Shown in pieces: positions 26,358 through 37,200 of a stretch of DNA of 64,000 nt (its first letter is position 1; the number at the start of each line of letters is the position of its first letter). Position numbers and translations under genes: made by a program. The stretch is from the NCBI RefSeq assembly GCF_018598175.1, contig NZ_JAHESE010000014.1, positions 1 through 64,000 of the forward strand, in the 5' to 3' direction. Under the pieces are notes generated by a model, which had not been told where the DNA came from, made no database searches, and worked only from the letters and a program-made list of their open reading frames with translations. This DNA is from Dawidia cretensis. Lineage in GTDB: Bacteria; Bacteroidota; Bacteroidia; Cytophagales; Cyclobacteriaceae.

Positions 26358-26389
26358 TTGCAGATCATCAAAAGCCTTTCTACCTTTTG
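26358..26389 (+). promoter_or_regulatory. Candidate SusC promoter
   Basis: CTTG ending at 26360 and TACCTTTTG at 26381-26389 are 20 bases apart, close to the Bacteroidota -33/-7 arrangement, with one extra T in the -7 box. SusC begins at 26467. Confidence 0.4.
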
Positions 26390-26466
26390 TCAAAATTCGG
26401 GATGGCGAATGGATATTTGGCCGGAAACCATGCCGAACAGAATTTCTTAACCTAAATCTTTTATCA

Positions 26467-29400
26467 ATGAGGAAACATTTACTACTTCTGTCAGTCATGC
26501 TGACGATGGCTGCATTGCCGGCTTTCGCACAGACCGTGACTGGCCGTGTGACGTCGGCGTCAGACAATTCCGCTTTGCCGGGGGTGTCTGTCATGTTAAA
26601 GGGTACATCTTGGGGTACCGCCACCGATTCTGATGGGAAATTTTCAATCGAACTTAGCGGTGGCACAGGGACACTGGTAGTGTCCTTTATCGGATATGCC
26701 AGCCAGGAAATTTCTGTTGAGAATAGAACAAGCATCGACGTTGTGTTGGAAGAGGATATTTCACAGTTGGGGGAAGTAGTTATCACCGGTTTTGGTGAAA
26801 AGAAGGAAGTAGCGAGAATTCCCTATGCCATTCAAGAGGTGAAGGGCAGCGATCTCGTTCGTGCTAATAATGGTAATGTGATTAATGCCTTACAGGGTAA
26901 AGTAGCAGGTGTTCAAATCGACCAGGGTACTGGTGGCCCAATGTCATCTTCTCGTATCCGGATTCGCGGAAACGCATCCCTTGGCACTAACTCGAACCCG
27001 CTCTTCGTGATTGATGGCGTGCTGATCCGTCCGACTCCGTCCGGTGCTGATTCCTGGGGTGCCGCGCAGGATAACGGTAACATCATGAAGAACATTAACC
27101 CTGATAACATCGAGTCTATGACCGTGTTGAAAGGATCTGCGGCCAGCGCCTTGTATGGTTCGGAAGCTCTCAACGGTGTTATTATCATTACCACAAAGAA
27201 AGGCTCGACAAAAAAAGGTGTTGGTATTACCTATAATCACACCTCTTCTTTTGAGACTGCATACAAATATCTCGATGTACAAAACGAGTTTGGTGGTGGC
27301 TATCAAACCGAATTCAACAAAGGTGGCGACGGTGTAGAGCAAGTGCAGGATGGTGACTTCAAGTTTTATAACTATGGTCCCAAACTGGATGGTCGTACTG
27401 TACGTGACCTTGATGGACGTATGGTTTCGTGGAAGGCAAACGATCCGTTGAGTTTCTTTGAAACCGGCCAATACACTAACCACAACGTCGTACTGGAAGG
27501 CGCGACGGAAAAATCAACCGCCCGTGCCTCGTATTCCAACCTGCGTAATACAACGGTCATGCCTAGTGGTACCGAGATGTTGCGTAACAACTTCAACATC
27601 CGCGCTACGCACAAGATCAGTGAGATATTCGATATTGATGTAAGCGCAGATTACACGCAGAACGATATTTCGAATCCCATCCGTCAAGGTGGTAACTTTA
27701 ACCCCGTATTCCGTTTCGTATATTATCGGCCACGTCAACTCGATATTGACTACTGGATGAACAACTATATCGATCCGATCAACGGTGGTGCGAAGACAGG
27801 TGCGGCTGACCCGTACGGTTTGTCTTCAGGCTTTCTCTGGGATACCTTCCAGGATAACGTAAAGCGTACGGAGACCGTCTTCCGTGGTAACATTGACCTG
27901 AACACCCACATCCGCCCATGGCTGACTTTGATGGTGCGTGGTAATTTGCAAGATGAAGGCTATCAGGATGAACGCAGTCGCCTGGGTACCGGCGCTCAAT
28001 TTGCCGGTGGTCTTTACAATGTCGTGACTTCGACTACCCGTCAATACAGAGTTCAGTCATTGTTAACGGCGAGCAAGCAACTTGGACAGAATTTCCTTCT
28101 CAATGCCACTATTGGTGCGGAGGTTCACAAGACAAACGGTGGTCGCTACTATAAAGCTTTTACACGTGCCAGTAACGGAGCTAACGAAAGCCCGTCACTG
28201 CGCGTTCCTGGAGAGTTCTCACTTGCAAACTCATCGAACGGCATCGGCATCGAGACTAAGATGAACCCGTCCAGACTCAGAAACGGCATTTACGTATATG
28301 GTGATCTGACGTACAAAGAACAGCTGACACTTACTTATAGCTTCCGTCAGGACTACTCGTCTACGCTGGTATACTCGAATGGATCAGGTGATGCTTCTTA
28401 CTATTATCCTGCTGTAGGTATGGCCTGGACCTTTACCGAGACTTTCAAGAATTTGCCGTCCTTTGTAACATTCGGTAAGCTGCGTGCTAACTATGGTAAA
28501 ACAGGTGGCGATACAGATGCGTGGACAATCAATGAAACTGGCTCTTATATGATCCGTCCAGAATACATCGGTCCAAATGGAACGGTTAACTACGCTGACT
28601 TCCGCGACAACGTACTTGCTAATGCGAATCTTAAGAATAAAGAAGCCAGTGAGATTGAAATTGGTGCTGACCTTCGTTTTCTGCAGAACAGAATTGGACT
28701 TGATATCGCATATTATGACAAACGATCGAAGAACGAGATCTTCAACCTGAAGGCATCTCCTGAATCGGGTGTGAGCGATCGTGTTGTAAACGGCGGTGAG
28801 ATTCAAAACAAAGGCATTGAACTCATACTGCGTGGTACGCCAGTGAAAACATCGGATTGGGAGTGGAATACTTCGATCAACTTTACCCGCAACCGTAACA
28901 ACATCATTTCATTGCCTGACGGCGTTGCGTCGCAGCAGCTGAGTCTGGCCTTTGGCAATGATGTTTACTCTATGGCTAAGCCCGGTCGTCAATATGGTGT
29001 AATTGCTACGCCATACGCCTATGCGACTTACCAGGCAAAAGACGGTGAAGGCAACCCTATCGCCAGTCCGAGCAATGGTAAAAAAGTACTTGGTGTAGCC
29101 AGCAACGGCTCAACCGGCTATACTTTCCTGCGCAGCGGATCATACGGTCAAGGCGACAAAGAACTGGGTACATCGATGGAAAAATACCTGTGGAGCAACA
29201 TCAATACGGTATCCTACAAAAACTTTACGCTGAATGTACAGGTGGATGCTAAGATCGGCGGTCTGATGGCCTCTGCCACGCACCAGTACGGTACTTCGAA
29301 CGGAAGCTTGTCGAACAGCCTCTTCGGCCGTGATCTCGATCATGGTGGTGTTGAGTATGTCGATGCCGATGGCATTACTCGCTACGACGGAATCATTCCG

Positions 29401-29820
29401 GATGGTGTGATGGCCGACGGTATCAAGGCTGACAACGACCCGAACATTGACCTAGGTGGTATGAGCTACGCGGAAGCTGTGGAAAATGGCTATTTGAAGC
29501 CTGTTCCTGCGATCTACTACTATGAAAACCTGACACAGTGGTCATCCGGTATTCGCGAATACTCGGTGTTTGAAAACTCCTGGGTATCCCTGCGTGAGAT
29601 TTCACTTGGTTACAATGTGCCCGCATCTTTCGCCAGCAAGCTAAAGATGCAAACGCTGCGTCTGAACCTGACCGCGCGGAACGTTGCTTACCTGTACCGC
29701 ACCGCAAAGTCCGACATCAATCCGGAAGGTCTGAAAAGCAGTAACGCGGGTGAATTTGCCGAGTTTGGTGGTATGCCGTTCACACGTCAGTGGGGTGTTT
29801 CTGTAACGGCTGGTTTTTAA
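26467..29820 (+). CDS. SusC/RagA-family TonB-linked outer-membrane transporter
   Basis: 1117 residues. Signal peptide (LLLLSVMLTMAALPAFAQ), carboxypeptidase-regulatory-like beta-sandwich (24-105: TVTGRVTSASDNSALPGVSVMLKGT), the connecting VVITGFGEKKE, a plug domain (about 115-230, with PLFVIDGV and MTVLKGSAASALYGSEALNGVIIITTKKG) and a large 22-strand barrel ending GVSVTAGF. Imports a ligand handed over by SusD at the expense of TonB energy. SusD follows 22 bases later. There is no glycoside hydrolase, sulfatase or peptidase nearby, so the substrate is not deducible. Divergent LacI regulator. Confidence 0.96.
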   Translation: MRKHLLLLSVMLTMAALPAFAQTVTGRVTSASDNSALPGVSVMLKGTSWGTATDSDGKFSIELSGGTGTLVVSFIGYASQEISVENRTSIDVVLEEDISQLGEVVITGFGEKKEVARIPYAIQEVKGSDLVRANNGNVINALQGKVAGVQIDQGTGGPMSSSRIRIRGNASLGTNSNPLFVIDGVLIRPTPSGADSWGAAQDNGNIMKNINPDNIESMTVLKGSAASALYGSEALNGVIIITTKKGSTKKGVGITYNHTSSFETAYKYLDVQNEFGGGYQTEFNKGGDGVEQVQDGDFKFYNYGPKLDGRTVRDLDGRMVSWKANDPLSFFETGQYTNHNVVLEGATEKSTARASYSNLRNTTVMPSGTEMLRNNFNIRATHKISEIFDIDVSADYTQNDISNPIRQGGNFNPVFRFVYYRPRQLDIDYWMNNYIDPINGGAKTGAADPYGLSSGFLWDTFQDNVKRTETVFRGNIDLNTHIRPWLTLMVRGNLQDEGYQDERSRLGTGAQFAGGLYNVVTSTTRQYRVQSLLTASKQLGQNFLLNATIGAEVHKTNGGRYYKAFTRASNGANESPSLRVPGEFSLANSSNGIGIETKMNPSRLRNGIYVYGDLTYKEQLTLTYSFRQDYSSTLVYSNGSGDASYYYPAVGMAWTFTETFKNLPSFVTFGKLRANYGKTGGDTDAWTINETGSYMIRPEYIGPNGTVNYADFRDNVLANANLKNKEASEIEIGADLRFLQNRIGLDIAYYDKRSKNEIFNLKASPESGVSDRVVNGGEIQNKGIELILRGTPVKTSDWEWNTSINFTRNRNNIISLPDGVASQQLSLAFGNDVYSMAKPGRQYGVIATPYAYATYQAKDGEGNPIASPSNGKKVLGVASNGSTGYTFLRSGSYGQGDKELGTSMEKYLWSNINTVSYKNFTLNVQVDAKIGGLMASATHQYGTSNGSLSNSLFGRDLDHGGVEYVDADGITRYDGIIPDGVMADGIKADNDPNIDLGGMSYAEAVENGYLKPVPAIYYYENLTQWSSGIREYSVFENSWVSLREISLGYNVPASFASKLKMQTLRLNLTARNVAYLYRTAKSDINPEGLKSSNAGEFAEFGGMPFTRQWGVSVTAGF

Positions 29821-29842
29821 TCACTTAAATTGAATCAGTATT

Positions 29843-31528
29843 ATGAAGATATATTTTAAGAAGGTTTTATTGGGACTCACATTTGTCAGCGGTCTGATGC
29901 TGACAGGATGTAGCGACGAGGAATATGCTGACGCTAACACGAACCCCGACGTTCTGACGGAGGTTGCGCCAGAGAACCAATTCTTGAGCGCTTCGCTTAG
30001 CTTGCAGAGTAATGACTTCGAAATGTTCTATGATCAGTATCGCCGTATTATGCCATGGATGCAGTACCTGACAGGTGCGGGCGGCAATGCTCGGAATTTT
30101 ACCAGGAATATCGATAACTTTTCGTGGCGCGATGACCGGTTATACATTGGCGTAGGGAACGCGTTGTACGATGCCGAACAGATCATTGGAGGCATGTCGG
30201 CAGAAGATCAGGCGCGGTATGTTGACATGTTGAATATCATTCGAATTGTGAAAGCATATTACGCCTTCTACGTAAGTGATGTTTTTGGAAGCGTTGCCTA
30301 CACAGAAGCTTGGCAGGCCCGCTATGGCGGTACACTTACGCCAGTTTATGACGATCAACGTACGTTGTTCCTGAAGCTGAATGACGAGTTGGCCGCCGCC
30401 GTTACGGCGCTGAATGCAGAGAAAACAGTAGGGCAGGTGCCCCTTGGTAACTACGATATTTACTTCCAGGGCGACGTGAAATCATGGGTACGTAGTGCGA
30501 ATGCGGTGCGTCTGCGTTTAGCTATGCGCTTACTGAAGCGAGAAGCTTCTACAGCGGAAGGTATCATCGACAATGTATTGTCGCAGGGGGCTGACAACCT
30601 GATGGCGAATAATGCACAAGGCTGGGTGTTTAAGGGCAATGCCGGTTTTACCGGTGGTGGAAACTGGAACCCGGATTTACTATATGCGGGTAAACCGCTT
30701 GTGGACTTTATGCTTGACAACAATGATCCGCGCCTGGATGCGATCGTCGCCCCCAATGGCTACTCGCAGACAGTGATCGACGAGTTTATTGAAGAAGGCG
30801 ACCTCGAGGCTGGAACAATCGAAGACGAACGCTACATCGGCAGCTTTACGGTTCCTGATCTTGCGCAGGCAAATCCCGAGTACTATGTACGTCGCATCGT
30901 GCCGAGCTCAGGCCGTACGGTAGACTCTGTATCGATGATCCAGCGTCGACTGTTCCAGCCTTCGTTCGATGAAGGGAACGGAGTCGGAACTGGGTTTGTT
31001 TATATGCCCGTGCTGACGTATGCAGAGTTCTGCTTCATGCGCGCTGAGCTTGCTGCACGTAACATTACGTCGGAAGATGCGGAAGAGTGGTACATCAAAG
31101 GTGTTACAGCGTCGATCGAATGGTACAATACGCTGGCTGTAGACGGTAAGCTGAGCAATTACACTGCACTGGATGACAACGAGATCCAGGATTACCTGAA
31201 TCAACCCGGCATTGCATTTGAGGCGTCGATGGCGCTGGAACAGATTGCCAGCCAGGCATACATTCACTACTTCAAGCAACCGGCAGAGGGCTGGGCACTG
31301 TGGAAACGTACAGGTCTGCCGAATACCACGACGGTATTTGAATTGCCTGCGCTGCTGTCGAACGGTGCTCCATTAACTGTGCCCCGCAGAGCTCCACTGT
31401 CGCTCTTGTTGGAAACGAATCCTAACTATGACAACCAGAAAGCAGCATACGATGCGATGTTGGCAGACCCTGCCTTCGGAGCGGACATCAATGATGTGAC
31501 TGGCCGCGTGTGGTGGGATCAACAATAA
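29843..31528 (+). CDS. SusD/RagB-family outer-membrane lipoprotein (SusD-like group 2)
   Basis: 561 residues, surface lipoprotein partner of SusC. Leader ends in LTGC (cysteine 23). The mature part fits the SusD-and-RagB type 2 family: NPDVLTEVAPENQFLSASL, YYAFYVSDVFGSVAYTEA and WKRTGLPN near the end. Ends in WWDQQ. Follows SusC by 22 bases and is closed by a strong terminator, so SusC-SusD form a two-gene unit. Confidence 0.94.
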   Translation: MKIYFKKVLLGLTFVSGLMLTGCSDEEYADANTNPDVLTEVAPENQFLSASLSLQSNDFEMFYDQYRRIMPWMQYLTGAGGNARNFTRNIDNFSWRDDRLYIGVGNALYDAEQIIGGMSAEDQARYVDMLNIIRIVKAYYAFYVSDVFGSVAYTEAWQARYGGTLTPVYDDQRTLFLKLNDELAAAVTALNAEKTVGQVPLGNYDIYFQGDVKSWVRSANAVRLRLAMRLLKREASTAEGIIDNVLSQGADNLMANNAQGWVFKGNAGFTGGGNWNPDLLYAGKPLVDFMLDNNDPRLDAIVAPNGYSQTVIDEFIEEGDLEAGTIEDERYIGSFTVPDLAQANPEYYVRRIVPSSGRTVDSVSMIQRRLFQPSFDEGNGVGTGFVYMPVLTYAEFCFMRAELAARNITSEDAEEWYIKGVTASIEWYNTLAVDGKLSNYTALDDNEIQDYLNQPGIAFEASMALEQIASQAYIHYFKQPAEGWALWKRTGLPNTTTVFELPALLSNGAPLTVPRRAPLSLLLETNPNYDNQKAAYDAMLADPAFGADINDVTGRVWWDQQ

Positions 31529-31553
31529 CAGATTTAGTTTGGGTTAAAAAATT

Positions 31554-31581
31554 GGGGTGGCTGCAAGGCCACCCCTTTTTT
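31554..31581 (+). terminator. Rho-independent terminator of the SusC/SusD unit
   Basis: Stem GGGGTGGC (31554-31561) and GCCACCCC (31568-31575) with a 6-base loop and six T. Confidence 0.92.
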
Positions 31582-31619
31582 GTTTCAGGATAATTCTATT
31601 TTTTGCCGTACTTTGAAGT

Positions 31620-32936
31620 ATGAAATATATTGTGTGGCTGGTGGTGTTTATGCCAGCCTGGGCCTTTGCGCAAAAACTTTCGTTCTACCAGGATATTCAA
31701 CCCATTGTGCATGCCAAGTGCGCAACCTGTCACCGCCCGGGTGGTGGCGCTCCTTTCAGCCTGATTACGTATGAGGATGTCAGCAAACGCTCGGCGTTCA
31801 TTAAGAAAGTTACGACCAGCCGGTATATGCCACCGTGGCGTGCCGACGACCACTACGTCGCCTTCTCGAACAGTCGCAAGTTGGCCGATGCCGAGCTTGC
31901 TATGTTGACTGCCTGGATCGATGCGGGTGCGCCCAAGGGGAAAGAAAATCTCAAAGCCGAACAGGCGTTGCTTAAAAAGGTTGAAGCGGGTACTGCTTAC
32001 GGCCGCACGCCGGACCTGACGTTGAGGACAAAATATGCTTATAAGGTGAAAGGCGACCGCCAGGAACGGTTCATGGTATTTAAGATTCCGTTTGAGTTAG
32101 CGGAGGCGGCCAATATTGAAGCCGTTGAATTTACGTCGAGCAATAAGCGTGTGATTCACCACGTGAACTTCGCCATTCACCCGGTGGACAATCCCGCGGT
32201 CGATCTATACAAGACCGTGGATTCCATTAACCTGACCTCGAACCGGTATGCGTATGAGCAGTGGCTTCCGTACAAAAAGGAAATGACATACTACGGCGGT
32301 TGGATTCCCGGTGCTTCGCTGGAAGTATATCCGTCGGACATGGGGTGGACGATGCCCAAGCGTGGCGTTATGTTGCTGACCATTCACTATTCGCCTTCCG
32401 GTAAAGACGAGGAGAGCCTCAGTGGCGTAAACTTCTTTTTTAAGAAAACACCAATTGCACGTAAGGTGAAGGTGATCAGCCTTGGCTCCGGCGGCATTGG
32501 CGAGCGCGACATTTCACCGCCGCTGATGTTGTTTCCGAATGCCGTGCAGACGCATCAGCTGCGCATTGCAAACGCCCGCGAAAACATTACCGTACTCTAT
32601 GTATGGCCGCACATGCACTACCTGGGCAAAAGTTTTACGGCCTATGCGCTGCATGACGCCGATACGATACCGTTGGTGAAGATACCGTCATGGGATTTTC
32701 GCTGGCAGGAAATGTATCGCTACCGCAAACCGGTGGTGCTAAAGCAGGGTGATATTGTGAATATCGATTGTACTTACGACAATACGGCAGACAACCCGCT
32801 CAATCCCAATAACCCGCCCAAGTTTGTCGAGTCATCAGCGGATATGCGCAGCGATCAGGAAATGATGACGATGCTGCTGGTATATGTAACGTATCAACCG
32901 GGTGACGAGTCGCTGGTGTACGAGGGGCAGCCTTAG
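31620..32936 (+). CDS. Cytochrome c domain fused to copper-monooxygenase-like domain
   Basis: 438 residues, exported (MKYIVWLVVFMPAWAFAQ). A single haem-binding CATCH (C34, C37, H38) opens a cytochrome c domain followed by R-Y-M-P-P-W-R, typical of this group. From about 140 the protein matches the copper type II ascorbate-dependent monooxygenase fold: VIHHVNF (two adjacent histidines), LTIHYSP and WPHMHYLG supply likely copper ligands. Such fusions are common in Bacteroidota and planctomycetes but their substrates are unknown. It stands convergent to a haloperoxidase-family gene, 12 bases apart. Confidence 0.82.
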   Translation: MKYIVWLVVFMPAWAFAQKLSFYQDIQPIVHAKCATCHRPGGGAPFSLITYEDVSKRSAFIKKVTTSRYMPPWRADDHYVAFSNSRKLADAELAMLTAWIDAGAPKGKENLKAEQALLKKVEAGTAYGRTPDLTLRTKYAYKVKGDRQERFMVFKIPFELAEAANIEAVEFTSSNKRVIHHVNFAIHPVDNPAVDLYKTVDSINLTSNRYAYEQWLPYKKEMTYYGGWIPGASLEVYPSDMGWTMPKRGVMLLTIHYSPSGKDEESLSGVNFFFKKTPIARKVKVISLGSGGIGERDISPPLMLFPNAVQTHQLRIANARENITVLYVWPHMHYLGKSFTAYALHDADTIPLVKIPSWDFRWQEMYRYRKPVVLKQGDIVNIDCTYDNTADNPLNPNNPPKFVESSADMRSDQEMMTMLLVYVTYQPGDESLVYEGQP

Positions 32937-32948
32937 TGTTATCGGCGC

Positions 32949-34277
32949 TTACTGAAACAAGATAATCTTTTGTAGAACACAGTCGCCTACTTTTTTTCCC
33001 TGGAGCATGCCTTCTTCAATAGCTTGTCGGTAATGGATTCCACCGTATAATCGGCTAATGGCCGCTTCGCGCGAGGCGGCGATGAACGATGGGAATGGTC
33101 TTGGTCCATAACCATAGGGTACTTCAGACGTGTCAATGAAGGCCAGGGCATCACCGAAGACATAGGTGAGTACCGTGGCCGCCGCGGTGGAGATCACGCT
33201 GTGGCCACTGGTGTATTCGGGGAATGGCGGTGTTTGCAGGTGCGGGCGCCAGGTCTCGTCAATGACGGCGCGGATATATGTTTCCGGGCGAATGAGATTA
33301 CTGCGGTATTTTTCGTCCCAACAGCTGATGAAGCCATCGAAGAGGGCAATGGCTGTAAGTGTATATGCGGCGGAGGTACGCGTTATCGCGGCATTCGATT
33401 GTCGCGACGCGATGCCTGCAATCGAGAGCCAGTGGCCGCCGGGTGAAAGCTTTTTTGTCGCGAAGTTGAGGTGTCCGTGTACATTGACAGCGAAGGGATT
33501 ACAATCCCAGAAGTCGGCTATCGTGGTTTGCTCTGCGGAGAGCCCCTTCCCGATAGTATATACTTCGTGTGCCAGTTGATAAAATGCGCTGCCGGCAGCC
33601 CGGCTGAATGTGATGGGTGGTGCTGGTTTATATTGTGCCGCGCTGTCGAGTGTAAACGGGCGGATCTTTTTCCAATAGGGTTCGATGGCGGCCATATAAA
33701 CAGGCGGTGTGGGCGACCACTTGCCTTCTTCTTTCATCAAATTGTAGCGGCGCAGGGCGCGTGTTTCCCGATACTGGTCTTTTCGTGTCCATGCCAGGAT
33801 GCTTTCTGCTACGGCTTGCCCATGCGCAAGGGAAGCTTTGAACACTTTGGGCGATACGATCTTTTTATAGTACAGCAGCACGTGTTGTGTGGAATCGTCG
33901 AGTGCCTTCTCGGAGAATACCAGGCCTTTGCCGGTCAATAGAAAAGCATATACACCCGCCAGGGGGGCGGATACGGGTTGTATGGGTTTCGGCACGCGGG
34001 GAAAGTCACGCAGCTGGCCGTGCAAGCTGCGGTATGTGGTATCCTGCTGGATGAACGTTTCGTAGGCGGCCATGTGCGCGTAGGCGTAAATGCGGGATGA
34101 GACGGGCGGGGAAAAAATGTCGTGTACGATGATATCGTTCAGTGCACTATGGGCATGATGCAAGGGCGTAGCGGCATCCGCTGCCGGTGTTCGGGGTGAG
34201 GTTTTCTGTGCGTATGAGCAGTGGACCGGCGTGGCTAACGCCAGCGCGAGTCCGACCAGGAAGATGGCTTTGTTCAC
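32949..34277 (-). CDS. Vanadium-dependent haloperoxidase-family protein (PAP2 superfamily)
   Basis: 442 residues from a GTG at 34277, which lies two bases after the stop of the upstream FG-GAP gene and gives a clean signal peptide (MNKAIFLVGLALALATPVHCSYAQ). The frame is open further up but overlaps the upstream gene and is not protein-like. The active-site pattern is complete: K323 and R330-P331, S357-G-H359, S408-R409 and H415, that is K-x6-RP, SGH and SR-x5-H. These residues hold vanadate in haloperoxidases or phosphate in acid phosphatases; sequence alone does not choose between the two. In Bacteroidota this gene often follows a CRTAC1-like FG-GAP gene, as here. Confidence 0.86.
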   Translation of the reverse strand: MNKAIFLVGLALALATPVHCSYAQKTSPRTPAADAATPLHHAHSALNDIIVHDIFSPPVSSRIYAYAHMAAYETFIQQDTTYRSLHGQLRDFPRVPKPIQPVSAPLAGVYAFLLTGKGLVFSEKALDDSTQHVLLYYKKIVSPKVFKASLAHGQAVAESILAWTRKDQYRETRALRRYNLMKEEGKWSPTPPVYMAAIEPYWKKIRPFTLDSAAQYKPAPPITFSRAAGSAFYQLAHEVYTIGKGLSAEQTTIADFWDCNPFAVNVHGHLNFATKKLSPGGHWLSIAGIASRQSNAAITRTSAAYTLTAIALFDGFISCWDEKYRSNLIRPETYIRAVIDETWRPHLQTPPFPEYTSGHSVISTAAATVLTYVFGDALAFIDTSEVPYGYGPRPFPSFIAASREAAISRLYGGIHYRQAIEEGMLQGKKVGDCVLQKIILFQ

Positions 34278-34279
34278 GG

Positions 34280-37200
34280 TTATTTCGAAAGGTTTAGGAT
34301 CTGTGGAAATGTATTGTTCCTGACAATGACCAACTTTTGCCGACCGCTGGCGTTGCGGACATGTGCCGCGGCACGGATGTCGCCGTCGGCAAAGAGGCCC
34401 GAGATGCTGGGAGGAACCGCCTGAAAGGCGCCTTTGCCCAGTCCTTTCAGGAACACGCCGAGGCTGGCATCGCAATCCCCCAACTGTGTACGGTAACCAA
34501 AGAAATTGCCGGTGACGATCAGGTCCAGGATTCCGTCATGGTCGTAATCACCGGACAGGATGTTTTGCGTTTTTGAGAACTGCACTTCGATCGGTAACGC
34601 CTGTATGGTAAAGGCGCCGTGACCGTCATTCATGAGCATAAGCGTACCGGGCTCATTGCAGGTATATATTTCGGTACGGGCAAGTTGTTCTTTAGTAAAG
34701 ATCGTTTCGAGTGTAGCATCGGCATAGTCGGCGTACTTGATGAATTTCTTTTTCAGCGGCTGGATCTGGTCCAGCAGCTCGTCGCGGCTGGCCATTGGGT
34801 AACGCTTTCCCTGAATGTAGTAGCAAAGTATAGGGTCGAGCGTGCCATTGTTATCGAAGTCAGCGACGTGGACAGTCATGGGTTCTTTTACCGTAGGCTT
34901 GAATGTGTTGTTATAGCCGCAATTCCCGACTACCAGATCATTGTCGCCGTCGCCATCGATGTCGGTAACCAGCAGCGTACTCCAGAGTCCATAGAGGTTG
35001 GCGGCTTGTGCCAGCGGGAGTGGTCGTAGTTGTTTGCCGTTGTCATTCTGAAAAACGAGCGGCGCCATCCATTCTCCCACGAGGGTAAGCTCCGGAAACG
35101 TATCGCCTGTAAGATCGGCCCACACGGCGGATGTGACGGAGCCTGGGATACGGGCCGCGGGGCACACGGCTTTGGTAACATCCGTAAAAGCCAGTTCATC
35201 GGGTTGGCTGTTGTTTTGTAAAATATAGCTTTGTGACGGCAGTGGAAAAAAACCTGACTTGCCCCGGCCGCCCACAAAGAGGTCAAGGTCGCCATCGCCA
35301 TCGAAATCGCCGGCGGTAATGGCCTGCTTACTACTGCGCATTACCGGGAGTGCCTTTATGGCCGGAGCGAAGTTTCCCTGACCGTAGTTATAATACAGCT
35401 TGTCTTGAAACTCGGGGGAGTCGTCGAGGTATTCGTTTCCGCCGTGTACGATGTATAGATCCAGGTCATTGTCCTGGTCGGCGTCAAACAGCAATGCTTG
35501 TACAACTTCGCTGTTCAGGTATTTTTGCCAGGGCTGTTCGGGGGCGAGCTTGAACGTGCCATTGGCTTGCTGTAAATATAATTGTGACGCTTGTCCGAGC
35601 GCGCCGCCCAGAAATACATCGTCGTGGCCGTCGTTGTTGACATCGCCGGTCGCGAGCGCAGGTCCGAGTCGACTTAGCTGGTAGGGGATCAGCACTTCGA
35701 CCTTAAAATCGATAAAGTCATTTTCTTTGTGGCGGAATGGGATCTGCTCGGCGGCAGGAGCTTCGCTGAAAAGTGCGCGGAGATTGACACAGGGTTGGGT
35801 AGACGGCCGTTTCACGGCGAGAGTTTCATCGCTTATCCTATGCAGCTGATTGATGGCAGGTGCCAGGACCGTACGCTTTGCGCCCGATGGCCATTCCACG
35901 ACGAGGGAGTCGATGCGGCTATTGGAGGGCAAGCCAAAATGTAATACCGGAGACACGCTGGACTGAAATCCCCGTACCGGGTATACTTCCTGATATTGCA
36001 GTCCAGCGGAGGTATGTAACCAAACTTTTGCGCCGAATGCAAAGCGGTTTTCGGTGACGCTGGTAATGTTTGCCTGGATCCAGGCCGTTGAACCGGCTGT
36101 AGTATTGTTTTTCCAGAGCATAACCGGCTCGTTGTTGTTACCAACAATCAGGTCCAGATCACCGTCGTTGTCGAAGTCGGCATAGGCGGCGGCGTTGGAG
36201 ATAGAAGGTTGCACGAAACCCCAATCACGGGTAACATCGGAAAAGGTCAGATCGCCCTTGTTGCGAAAGAGGAAGTTGTTCAGTTTGTTCGCGGGCATCT
36301 TCTTTACCAGGTCATACGTTTTGAAGTTAAGGTTGCCTTTGGCGGCGGCGGCAAGCTGAGCGTCGGCCATGGTATATTTCAGGAAATCGAGGTCGGTGAA
36401 GTCACGGAGGTAGCCATTGGTGACGAGCAAGTCTTTCCAACCGTCGTTGTCAAGGTCGGCAAAAAGCCCCGCCCAGCTCCAGTCTGTATTGGAAACGCCG
36501 GCCAACTGGCCGATCTCGCTAAAGCGTATTTGGTTCGTGGCATCGGGGCCACGGTTTAACTGTAGCATGTTGCGCATGGTCTGGCGATAGTAGCCGCTGT
36601 CGAGCAATAGGTGATATGCGTCATACTCATCAGGCCCCTTCAAAAGCTTTTGCCGGTGGTTGTCCGGTGGCAGCATGTCAAGTGTGAACACGTCGGACCA
36701 GCCATCGTTGTTGAAGTCGGCTACATCGGCGCCCATGGAAAACTTGGAGATATGCTGGAATGACCGTTGTAAGGATTGGGTGAAGGTGCCGTCACGATTG
36801 TTGACGTAATAACAGTCATGCTCGGAATAGTCGCTGGTGGTATAGATGTCAGGCCAGCCGTCCTGGTTGATGTCGCTGATGGTTACGCTTAAACCATAGT
36901 TGAGCGGATTGTTGATGATGCCGGTTTTGAGGGTCACGTCGGTGAAGGTGGATGTGCCGTCGGGGCGCTTATCGTGGCGGAAGAGTCGGTTGCCGTAGCG
37001 TGGGTCCGGCGTGGCACGTTGTTTTCGCGTGTCGAGAAAGGCATAATAGGTGTTGACCGAATGGTTAAGCAAGAACATGTCCAGGTCGCCGTCGCGATCA
37101 TAGTCGAAGAATGCAGCCTGCGTGGATTGGGTGCCCGGTGCATCGAGACCATAGCGCGCAGCCTCTTCGTGAAATACAGGCTGGCCGTTGACAACGCCGG

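Noticed and set aside
34278-34475. 66-codon N-terminal extension of the haloperoxidase frame
   Set aside because: Overlaps the FG-GAP gene on the same strand in another frame and lacks a signal peptide; GTG 34277 gives a proper exported protein.
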